Position numbers and translations under genes: made by a program. Of a stretch of DNA of 64,000 nt, positions 55,650 through 64,000 are shown piece after piece; the stretch's first letter is position 1, and every line of letters starts with the position of its first letter. The notes beneath the pieces are model-generated. The model did not search any database, was not told where the DNA came from, and worked only from the letters and a program-made list of their open reading frames with translations. The stretch lies in NCBI GenBank assembly GCA_016648135.1, contig JADDOH010002063.1:62001-126000 (forward strand), read 5' to 3'. Source of the stretch: Agrypnia vestita. Taxonomy: Eukaryota > Arthropoda > Insecta > Trichoptera > Phryganeidae.

Positions 55650-55680
55650 GTTTCGTTGGATACTTATCCAACGTCATCAG
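55650..55680 (-). ncRNA. Hammerhead ribozyme core, left inverted end
   Basis: Minus strand: CTGATGA, 7-bp stem CGTTGGA/TCCAACG around TAAGTA, then GAAAC. The core is consensus-perfect. Stems I and III were not modelled. Confidence 0.75.
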
Positions 55681-55733
55681 GAGGACGACCTTTAAGATAA
55701 TCTTTAAATGATAACACACCGTTCGAGTCTCCA

Positions 55734-56032
55734 GGTGTATACAGAGTGCCATGCGATTGTGAGCTTTCTACACAGGACAAACCAAACGCAATATCGCTAC
55801 ACGATTGAAGGAACACATTGGAGCAATTAAAAACAACAATACATCGGCAATCTGCGAACATGCATCCAAAGGGAATCTCTGTCACTTCATCAGATTTGAC
55901 AAGGCAAAAATTTTATCAACAGAACCGTACCTTATACCCAGATTAGTGAGGGAGTCCATTGAAATATACAAACATCCCAATTTCAATAGAGATGACAGTT
56001 ACAAACTATCAAGTATTTGGCGCCCTGTCTAA
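55734..56032 (+). pseudogene. Penelope-like GIY-YIG endonuclease, nearly whole domain, one frameshift
   Basis: GVYRVPCDCELS starts the domain in one frame. A shift then gives FYTGQTKRNIATRLKEHIGAIKNNN (the YIG position is YTG), followed by SAICEHASKGNLCHFIRFDKAKIL and RESIEIYKHPNFNRDDSYKLSSIWRPV, stopping at 56032. RESIEI.KH..FNRD...L...W is the characteristic Penelope C-terminus. The domain is complete apart from the frameshift at about 55760. The subfamily differs from the PLEs at 4.6, 24.4 and 46.6 kb. Confidence 0.85.
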
Positions 56033-56219
56033 CGACAATGATTCAACCCTTGAGAGAAGTCGCAGTAAAATCCGCCGACGTAACTAGTACATATTGCACA
56101 CTGGCGACCTCTATTGTAGAAGAAGAGAACACTCCACAATAGGTGCTTACAATTTACGCCCTAGAAAGCAGCACCTTTAATCAGTCCGACCTCCACCTCC
56201 GCGGGTAAAGGTCGTCCTC

Positions 56220-56250
56220 CTGATGACGTTGGATAAGTATCCAACGAAAC
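56220..56250 (+). ncRNA. Hammerhead ribozyme core, right inverted end
   Basis: Plus strand: CTGATGA (56220-56226), stem II CGTTGGA/TCCAACG around TAAGTA, then GAAAC (56246-56250). Identical in the core to 55650-55680 on the other strand. The two cores can also pair with one another. Confidence 0.78.
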
Positions 56251-56309
56251 GTCGAGATTCGCTTCTCGGTAATACGATGCGTATAATATATCCGAAATTA
56301 CAGTTAAAT

Positions 56310-56897
56310 CATATTATCAATTACATTACAACATATCATTTAATCACTTTCGGAATAAGGTTCCTTCGTAGAGGCATAATAAAACCGAAACTGAGTCAAT
56401 CATTTTTTTCCTTTTGCTTGACTGATTATCTCGACCTATGTTTAGATTCGTGGCAGGTGCAAGTTGGTAAAAAAACTTCGTCAGATATCACTAAGTATAG
56501 GAACCGGGCCGTAATGGCCCGAACCGGGAAAAACCATAATGTTTATATAATACGTCAATCATATAATACAGTCTCATCTCAGTCATAATCCGTACATCGC
56601 TATAGGGACTGCAACACACATTTGTTTGTTTTTTAAATCGAGGTAATCCTTCCAGATTGTTGCGTGTACACTCATGATAGATCTCCCGGAGGTTCTCTCA
56701 GTCTCGAAAGCGCGTAGCAGATAGTACAGAGTTGAATCAACACCTCCTTAGGAGGTATTGGTTGAATGCGTGCTCTGGTATATTTTGTACGCAGAATCTG
56801 GGGAAGTGATACATATCGGCGCTTACCAATTACGACTATTTCTGAAGGGGATCAATGTCCCATACATGGACGAAATAAATATTAGGTATTAAAAAAA
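56310..56897. other. No recognised gene
   Basis: Unassigned. The open frame spanning 56223-56588 on plus starts inside the PLE end and has no known domain. Confidence 0.5.
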
Positions 56898-57446
56898 GTA
56901 ACCCATAAAAACCAAGTTTTTATTATACTCCCTTTCTTTGTAAAATATAACAACAATTAAAGACGAATTAAAACATATAACATAACACTAAACTTACAGT
57001 AATTTAATATATTTCTAAAATGTCAGATGTTTTGAGCTTTGATAAGACACTTCATGCTTTGAAGATTAAATTCTAAAAACATTTCTCAGTCAATTTAGAT
57101 TCTCGACATTCGTACTGAAGTACCTATTATGAATACCGACGGAGTAATTCAAATTTAGAAAATATTCCGCGACGTTATCGGGCCGCTATGCTAGTAATAA
57201 AACTTTTCTAATTATTCCAATTTGAAAAAAAACAATAAAATTTCGAATCCGAAATTATACTATAATATTTTATTTTTTTTTAACGAAAATTTTATAGATC
57301 TTCTTGATCGTCGCCACGAGTCTACTTACCAAGTTTCAACTCGATTGAATCACGGGAAAAGGGTTAAAAATTGATCCAAAGTTTTTTCATCCGGCAAGTC
57401 GGCAAGCCGGCAAGCAAGCCACGAGTTAAAAGAAAGGAAGTAAAAA
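56898..57446. mobile_element. MITE-like interspersed repeat (copy 2, longer)
   Basis: Shares both ends and the central ATTTCGAATCCGAAATTATAC and AAGTTTCAACTCGATTGA-type blocks with 26769-27090. Terminal CTCCCTTTCTT and AAAGAAAGGAAG form a short inverted repeat. About 220 bp of extra sequence lies in the left half. Confidence 0.6.
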
Positions 57447-57747
57447 GATTTTTGTCGGTTGACAGAAGTCTATTCGTTCCACTGACAACATTTCTCAAAT
57501 CTTGTAAATGCTGTGGTGTACACTGTAAGTTACATAAAATTTGCAATTTATCAAGAAGAAAGAGTATTTCGATACATCCCCGAGTGTAAACAAAAAGAGT
57601 TTTTTTACAACGTGCTAAATTTGCATGCTCTGTGCGGAGAAAGGAGGGGAGGGGGAAATTTTAATAAATTGGGTAGGAAAATAATAAAAAATAAAAAAAC
57701 TCCTGTGAAAATAGCATTTAACGTAATTTGAAATAAGCCAATTAAAG

Positions 57748-57778
57748 TGCCGATTTATCTTCACCTGATAAATCGGCA
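57748..57778. repeat. Perfect 12-bp hairpin, 7-base loop
   Basis: TGCCGATTTATC and GATAAATCGGCA flank TTCACCT. A related TGATTAAAAATCGGCA motif lies in the duplication at 16694-17573, so this may be a piece of that repeat. Confidence 0.75.
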
Positions 57779-60202
57779 TTTGTTTAACTGAGCTACGGTG
57801 GTATTGCTTCACATTACTTTCAGTTGGGAATATGCAACAAACCCGGAAAGAAAATAGTAGCGATCAAATTGATGAATTCGACTGTAGTGAAAACGCTTTA
57901 ATAAGAATTCCGCGAATTTAGCTGTCAAGTTGGGAGATATTTATTCTAATTTATCACATTTTCCGGCGGGCGGCGGCCGGTGGAGGCCGACGGGAGCTTT
58001 CTAAAAGGCAGAATTTGAAAAGGCAGGATTGACAGGCGTAGACTCGATATATATATATATAAAAAATAAACAATCGTTACACCATACTGGTTCATATTTA
58101 TAAATTTTCTGTAGGCCCAATAGCGGGGTCGGTGTATGCGGATTTTTATCGGGAGATATCGTGAAAATTTTAACCATTGTCATTTATACCCCTGATCAAA
58201 TCATTGCATGATTGAAATACGCCTGGATTTTTTTAATGGCGTCGGGTTAGACGATCGCTTGAATATCAAAAATATATATATATATATATATATATAACGG
58301 AATGAAATTATTACGCCTTTAAATTCAGTGGCGTGGATAAAATCCGGGCAGCCTGTGCAATTGACCGAGGCCCAAAATCGCTGAATAAGTAAAACAATCG
58401 CAACAATTACAGCACAGGTTTTAAAAGCTTTAGTAACGATTCAGTGAGCAGGTGTAACTTAAATTTAAATATAAAACAATTTCGTGGTACCATCGAGTAG
58501 AATTAGGAAGCCAGAATACTTAATTTAATGAACGGGCTTTTGCAATTAGGGTGTCCAGTAGTAATGAGAACTATTTTTCTCTTACATTTACTATTTATAA
58601 GATATACGCCTTAAAGTATGGAAATATTTTTCTCGTAATTATTTACAATTAATAATTAATGAAACGAGGTGGGTTCTCGCGGGCGAAAAACGTGTTTCGC
58701 TTCAGGCTACGCCACTGCTTAAATTTCGTACTTTTGATCTTAGGGACTCTTTAAACGTGCAAAAACTGTTAGTTGTCAAAAATATATGGTCTGTTGAAAT
58801 CAGTCACCAGCAGGAAGAAATAAGCAGTGGACTGAACTCGATAATTTTCATACAATTATGGGAATGATTTATAATCATATTTAATTAATTTACACTAAAA
58901 TGTGTAAATTAATTTTGTTTTGTAAAATGATATATTGTTTATTAAATTTTTGTTTTGTAATATGTTTTATTTTTCATTTAAAAATATTTATTACTTCAAC
59001 AAGAAATTTTCATAAACAATAACACTATGTAGTTCCTGAGGGTTTTATAGGAAAAAATTTCCTTCATAGGGCCATAAAGTATGTTGATCTTTATAGCATT
59101 TTGTGAACTTTCGTTGGTAAATATATCACGAGTGAGTAAAATAATAATTCTGCGCGGTGTATCAAGAGGAGACTCGGCTCCTGAGCGCCCATTCTGGGTT
59201 CCGGTTTAGCTTACGACCCGACCTTCCTATAAATCGTGTCGAATCGTAAAAGTTTTAAAAGCGGGGCCGGAATGAAAACCCGATCGCTGGATCCACCCAA
59301 CAACGTGCAGTCTGGAAGGCAAAAATTATTCAAAAAGTAGAAATGAGATTTCTCTGTCGGGACGTCTCCGCAAAAACGAAGGATGATAAAACGAGAATGG
59401 AAAGGTTTAGCCCTGGAGAAAGATTTGGAACGAAAGGTCCGAAAGTTCAAACCTCTGAAAATAGACCATCCGCAATCGGGGCCCGGTCATATTGTGTTAT
59501 ATTAATATATTAGTTTCTAAAGGTTCAATTTTCGGATTACTTTCCTGGGCGACGTCATCCAATATAATAATATTATATATTTCAGTAAAATTACAAAGAT
59601 CATTTAATATACATTTATTTTATAATAATTACGTATTCAACTTTCAGGTCTAATTTATCTCAATTAGACACATTGAATTTAAGAAAAACTTGTCGAAATA
59701 TACTTTTTTTAGGCTAGATATGTTGCGAGAATGAGGCATTTGTGAGAAGTGTTGTCCACGGATTACGTAACATCCTTTACTAGTAGTAGTTTTTGAAGCC
59801 TTCTATTTCCCGCATTCCGCTTTTGAAGACTGTCTCTGCTTCATCCGCGAGCATTGGAAACACAGAATGTCAACCGACTTTACTTTGGTTGCTTGTTTGA
59901 TGTTTGTGCAAAATATATATTCTAATAATTTGGTTCGAAGCAACTTTAGCTCCATGGATTTTTCTCATTTAAAATGATTGATCCATACACATAGAACGCT
60001 AGTCTTTCGTAAGGAAGGTGATATGAGACAAAAGAGAAAGTAAGGTTATGATTAAGTATAAGTTTTTTTTATCCATAATTGTGGTAAAAATATTAAATTA
60101 TAATTTAACTTAAAGTAGAGATAACGTGTTTATGTTCCCTTCCAATTTAATGATCGTCACATTTTAAAGCTTCAAGTGTGAAATATTACATTTGTATTGA
60201 TG
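57779..60202. other. No recognised gene; (TA)n runs
   Basis: About 2.4 kb of unassigned sequence with TA microsatellites at about 58048-58062 and 58268-58297 and a GC-rich patch at 57961-58000. The minus open frame at 59211-59450 is unrecognised. Confidence 0.45.
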
Positions 60203-60375
60203 ATTTTCGCCGGCTACTGTACGTTGGTACAGTAGCCGGCAAAAATCATGAAATTTTACACCGTAGTGGGGGGAAGTTTGCGCATGTACTATTCCACCAA
60301 AGAGACCCAAATTTTGTCTTCTGCGCATTCCCCCGCTACGCCAAAAAATTTCAAGAAATTTGCCGGCTACTGTAC
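60203..60375. mobile_element. Small MITE (60227-60375) with a duplicated terminus
   Basis: GTACAGTAGCCGGCAAA at 60227 and its complement ending at 60375 are terminal inverted repeats. The similarity continues inward through GAAATTTT and GGCGTAGYGGGGGAA. A further inverted terminus (GATTTTCGCCGGCTACTGTAC) sits immediately to the left, making a ~45-bp palindrome. A related copy interrupts the LINE at 62255-62385. Confidence 0.7.
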
Positions 60376-61066
60376 GGGTCAGGAACAGCCGACACCAAAC
60401 CACTAAACGGTTGGGGCAACGGCGCGTCATTGTATGATGGGGTGAGCGGAGCGGGGGGAGCGCCCCGGGCTGCTGGAGGGCCTTTTAATCGCGTAAATTC
60501 GGGACATTGTTCCTCGAACTTGTTTATCACAAACAAAAGAATTGACAATAGAAATGAGCCCTCCTACTGGCCGGGCATGCCGGGAAATGGCCGGCTTTAA
60601 GTCTGTGTTAGAGCGCGAGATGGTGGTCGGGCGTGACTCGCGGGAAGCCGGGGAGTGGAGCAAAGTTTCTTTCCAGTCATGCTGCGTAACATTTCCGGGC
60701 CGGAGGCGGAGAATACATTTAGCGATCATCCGCAGTCGAAGAATACGAGTCGGCTCAATGAGGTACGAGATGAAAGGAAGAAGGTGTGCCCCATTTGACC
60801 TGTATCAGTGTGCCATATTACAAACCAAGGCAAATATACACCTAGCAATCGTACCGAGCATTCGTACAGAATTGACATCGCACGAGTTCATCCTTATCGC
60901 AATCTGTCGAGTTTAAAGATAATTTTGTACTCACACGTGCAAATTACAAATGTATGTGTTTTAATATAGATGTACACGACATAACATTTCGAAATTAGAA
61001 TTTAATTAAAATGTAAAATCATTTAACAAAAAAAATCAAGATAAAACTAATAAATTAAATACCAGT
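60376..61066. other. GC-rich stretch without a recognised gene
   Basis: 60376-60760 is GC-rich compared with its surroundings, with overlapping open frames on both strands that have no recognisable domain. A host exon or promoter region is possible but unsupported. Confidence 0.4.
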
Positions 61067-62773
61067 ATGGCCGGTTTTGCAGAACTGAGAACTCCAGTTT
61101 ATGTTTCCGAACATCTGTCTGCATATAATAAAAGACTATTATACTTAGCAAAACGCACAGCATTTGAAAAACAGCATGCTTACGTTTGGCTGAAGGAAGG
61201 GCGAGTTTTTATCCGAAAGGACTTAAATGCCCGAGCAACAATATTAAATCGTAAGAGATGCTGCAGAACCTGAAATAGGATATTCCTGGCAACATGAACA
61301 ACTAGAACAGCTTCAAAATATCCTAAGGAATGTGGAGCCATAAAAATCTGATTGCAATAGGAGCCATGAATATAAACACCATCTCTGAAAAACATCGCCA
61401 AGCAGATGATTACTTACACTTTTTAATTGAAAACGGCTATAATTCTGCGATCAATACAATTACTCGCACACAAGGAGATAGTCAATATTGTATAGATCAT
61501 ATTCATGTAAAAAACATAAAATTATACAAGGTTTTTGTTATTAAAACTAGTATAACTGACCACTACACTAACTTACTATGCCTTAAACAAGCAAATAGCA
61601 CACATGCAAACACTAATAGATAAGAACGATGGACAAAAAAAGATTGGCCAATTATGCCAATGCTTACTTTACATCTGTTGGATCAGATATCGCAAACGAA
61701 ACGTTAAAGAAACCAAACACATTGGAATCAAGATTAGCCGGGTAAATAACATATACCAATCCAGACACCAAACTCGAGGACTGTAGAACTTCACCAGAGG
61801 AAATAATTCAAATCATTTATTTACTCAAGATAACGTACTCAACAGGTCAAGATAAAATTGGAACTCTGCTACTCAAAAAGGTAAAAGATTACATTGCACT
61901 TCCACTAACGCCTATATTTAACCTGAGCTTTAAGAGTGGCATTTTTCCACAATTAAAATCGTCAATTATCCCATATTTAAGAACGGAGATAAAAACAACA
62001 TAAAAAACTATCGACCAATGTCTAAAATAATTGAAAAAATAGAAAAAAACCGTATCACTGAGCATTTGGAAAAAAACTGTCTTCTCTCAAAAAATCATTA
62101 CGGATTTCGTTCAGGATTAGGCACAGAAGATGCAATTTCAAAACTCACAAATATAATAACCGAATATGTTGATTCTGGTAAAAAATGCATAGCGGTATTT
62201 TTAGATATGGCTAAGGCCTTTGACATAATTTCACATAAAATCATAATACATAAATTTTACGGCGTAGTTGGGTAAGTTTGCGCATGTACTATTCCACCAA
62301 AGAGACCTAAATTTTGTCTTCTGCGCATTCCCCCACTACGCCAAAAAAATTCAAGAAATTTGCCGGCAAATGTACCAAGATTAAAAAATCTGGGTATTCA
62401 AGGGAACCTCTTAAATTGGTTTGAAAATTATTTATCCCATAGAATGCAGCACGTTAAAATCGGAAATAAGCTTAGCGAAGAAATGTATGTGAATTTTGGT
62501 GTTCCGCAAGGTAGCACCATGGGTCCACTACTGTTTATTATTTATATTAATGATCTATGCAAAAGCCAAGTTAATGGTAATATTAACCTTTGCTGATGAT
62601 ACTGCCCTGATTTTTAATGGTGATACTTGGTTAAAAGTACACAAGAAAGCAGAAAAGGGGATAAATCAAATAAAAACTTGGCTAGATAAAAACTTATTAA
62701 CCCTTAACACTGACAAAACCAAATATTTGAGATTAAGTGCAACCTCAGCCGGGCAACCGAGGCAATTGTACCA
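61067..62773 (+). pseudogene. CR1/Jockey-type LINE, internally deleted and invaded by a MITE
   Basis: 61067-61260 encodes VYVSEHLSAYNKRLLYLAKR...HAYVWLKEGRVFIRKD, the C-terminal domain of a LINE ORF1. Endonuclease remnants follow almost directly (AIGAMNINTISE, DYLHFLIENGYNSAIN, QYCIDHIHVKN and ITDHYTNLLC), so most of the endonuclease is deleted. The RT has NYRPM, HYGFRSGLGTEDAISKLTNII, AVFLDMAKAFDIISHKI (A), VPQGSTMGPLLFIIYINDLC (B) and FADDTALIF (C). A MITE splits domain A from LKNLGIQGNLLNWFENYLSHR. The 3' end is cut by a Helitron at 62774. Confidence 0.85.
62255..62385. mobile_element. MITE inserted in the LINE RT domain
   Basis: GGCGTAGTTGGGTAAGTTTG, CGCATGTACTATTCCACCAA and the CCCCCACTACGCCAAAAAA end match 60240-60375. 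The left outer terminus is missing and the right outer terminus is altered (GCCGGCAAATGTAC). LINE coding resumes at about 62376 (LKNLGIQGN). Confidence 0.75.
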
Positions 62774-63559
62774 TCTATACCTATAAAACTCAATGTCTGT
62801 CTCTCTGTTCTCTACACAAATCCACACCGTTTGTCCGATTCGATTCAAATTTTGCATACTTATGCTTTGGGACCCGGCGGGTAACATAGGCAACATTTCC
62901 CTCCTATTCTCATACCCCTTCCCCTCCCCCTGACATATTTTCGATGCAAATCTGTACCGTTTGACCGATCGGACTCAAAATTTGGAAACTTATTCATTAG
63001 GACTCGGCGAGTAACTTAGGCGATATTTCCCCCCTATTCTCATTCCCCTTCCCCTCCCCCTGTCATATTTTCGATGCAAATCTGTACCGTTTGATCGATC
63101 GGACTCAAAATTTGGAAACTTATTTGGACATAGCAGGTAACATAGGCAACATTTCCTTCCTATTCTCATACCCCTTCCGACATATTTTCTATGCAAATCT
63201 GTACCGTTTGACCGATCTGACTCAAAATTTGTTAACTTATTCTTAAGGCGGGTAGTATATGCGACATTTTCCCCCTATTCTTTTTACCCTTCCCCTCCTC
63301 TGATATATTTTCTAGGTAAATCTGTACCTTTCGGCTGATCGGACCTCAAAATTCGTAAACTTATTCGTTAGGGCTCGGCGGGTAACCTATGCGACATTTC
63401 CGCCCCTATTATTTTTCTTTCCCTTCCCTTCCCCTTCCCCTCCGCTTATATATTTTAGATGCAATAAAATGCTAAATTCGAATCGAACCTTTGTTTACCC
63501 GCACAAATTTATTTTAAACTTAATCCTTAACCCATGCAACGCCGGGTAAGGACAGCTAG
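62774..63559 (+). mobile_element. Non-autonomous Helitron with ~130-bp repeats (copy 3)
   Basis: Starts TCTATACCTATAAAACTCAA after A and ends GACAGCTAG before T, with the 3' hairpin-type CCATGCAACGCCGGGTA. About six diverged units of the family seen at 1279 and 39103 are present. It is complete at both ends and inserted at the 3' end of the LINE. Non-coding. Confidence 0.88.
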
Positions 63560-64000
63560 TAGATAATAATTGTAATAAAAATATATTCGTAATTATTTTT
63601 AGCCAAAATTAATTTATCTACTAGTTTCAGCTAATGAAGGACATCGACAATCATTATTATTATTGTATTATTATCATTGAATTCCCTATCTATAAAATAA
63701 TTCAACATTAAACAAATACTGTAATAGTAAAAAATATATACCAGCAACAGATTCGTCAGTGGCCCATTGTACAGTGACATGAGTAAAAAATTGATCTGTA
63801 CAACTAATCGTAAACTACACTTGTCTCAATACAGATTCTTCTAGTGAGACAGGCACAATTCAAATAAAATGTAGGTATCACCTTTGTTTAATAATAAATA
63901 CGGGTAAATAAAAAAAAGATTGATGCAACAAGTCCTCGAGGGCTTTTTCATCGCGTATACATAATATGATACATACATATCGAGGGTACAAAGCCAAAAG
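63560..64000. other. No recognised gene
   Basis: AT-rich sequence to the window end. Nothing identified. Confidence 0.5.

Larger units (their letters stand above)
55588..56309 (+). mobile_element. Penelope-like remnant between inverted ribozyme-bearing ends
   Basis: 55588-55695 and 56206-56309 are ~105-bp inverted repeats (ATTTAACTGTAATTTCGGAT at the outer left, GGTCGTCCTCCTGATGACG at the inner right). Each carries a hammerhead core facing the same way relative to its arm. The interior is an endonuclease remnant on plus. PLE termini can occur as direct or inverted pseudo-LTRs. The polymerase is deleted. Confidence 0.85.

Noticed and set aside
60178..60600. Plus-strand open frame of 140 codons in GC-rich DNA
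   Set aside because: Its first half is the MITE. The rest has overlapping open frames on both strands, as expected from high GC, and no domain.

Overview
The window looks like repeat-dense insect nuclear DNA. It is AT-rich, with mariner, Helitron, RTE/CR1-type LINE, Penelope-like, hAT-like, PIF/Harbinger-like and pogo-like sequences, and it has no operons, ribosome-binding sites or dense bacterial-type coding. I cannot fix the order (Hemiptera, Coleoptera and Lepidoptera all carry such elements). I found no convincing host protein-coding gene. Almost every long open frame is a transposon protein, a broken piece of one, or a shadow of one. One host-derived coding remnant stands out: an Hsp70 fragment inside a small inverted-repeat element at 7832-8140.

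Layout. 1-5.8 kb: the tail of a mariner, a tRNA-like sequence, a complete non-autonomous Helitron, a MITE and a Penelope-like (PLE) 3' end with a hammerhead-ribozyme core. 5.8-14.5 kb: two nearly identical mariners in opposite orientation. They lie either side of the Hsp70-carrying element and a pair of 1.3-kb inverted arms. 14.5-20.4 kb: a PLE-terminal mini-element, two copies of a tRNA-derived SINE, two LINE 3' ends, a tandem duplication, tandem hammerhead-like hairpins and a MITE. 20.6-28.5 kb: a 21-bp hairpin, LINE ends, an element with perfect 53-bp inverted repeats, an old Helitron-type minisatellite broken up by two LINE ends and a PLE, and a pogo-like element. 29.4-33 kb: 180-bp and 95-bp tandem arrays and a Harbinger-like element. 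33.5-37.3 kb: a LINE split by a helicase-bearing Helitron. 39-46 kb: a second minisatellite Helitron and two RTE-type LINEs. 45.9-50.5 kb: partial PLE units, one split by a hAT-like element that itself holds a LINE with a long intact reverse-transcriptase frame, ending against a Tc1-like transposon. 54-57 kb: two further PLE remnants with ribozyme cores and a MITE. 60-63.6 kb: a MITE, an internally deleted LINE invaded by a related MITE, and a third minisatellite Helitron.

The elements mostly relate by nesting. Several insertion events can be dated relative to each other because the empty target is present elsewhere in the window. Examples are the hAT-like insertion at 47040-48976 against the empty PLE site near 46075, and the Helitron at 33916-36453 against the related LINE at 48.3 kb. 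Recurrent hammerhead cores mark PLE termini at 4.4, 24.2, 46.0, 54.7, 55.7 and 56.2 kb, some intact at the core and some decayed.

Limits: alignments were done by eye. Family names rest on motifs and termini, not on database searches. Clade names for LINEs are approximate.
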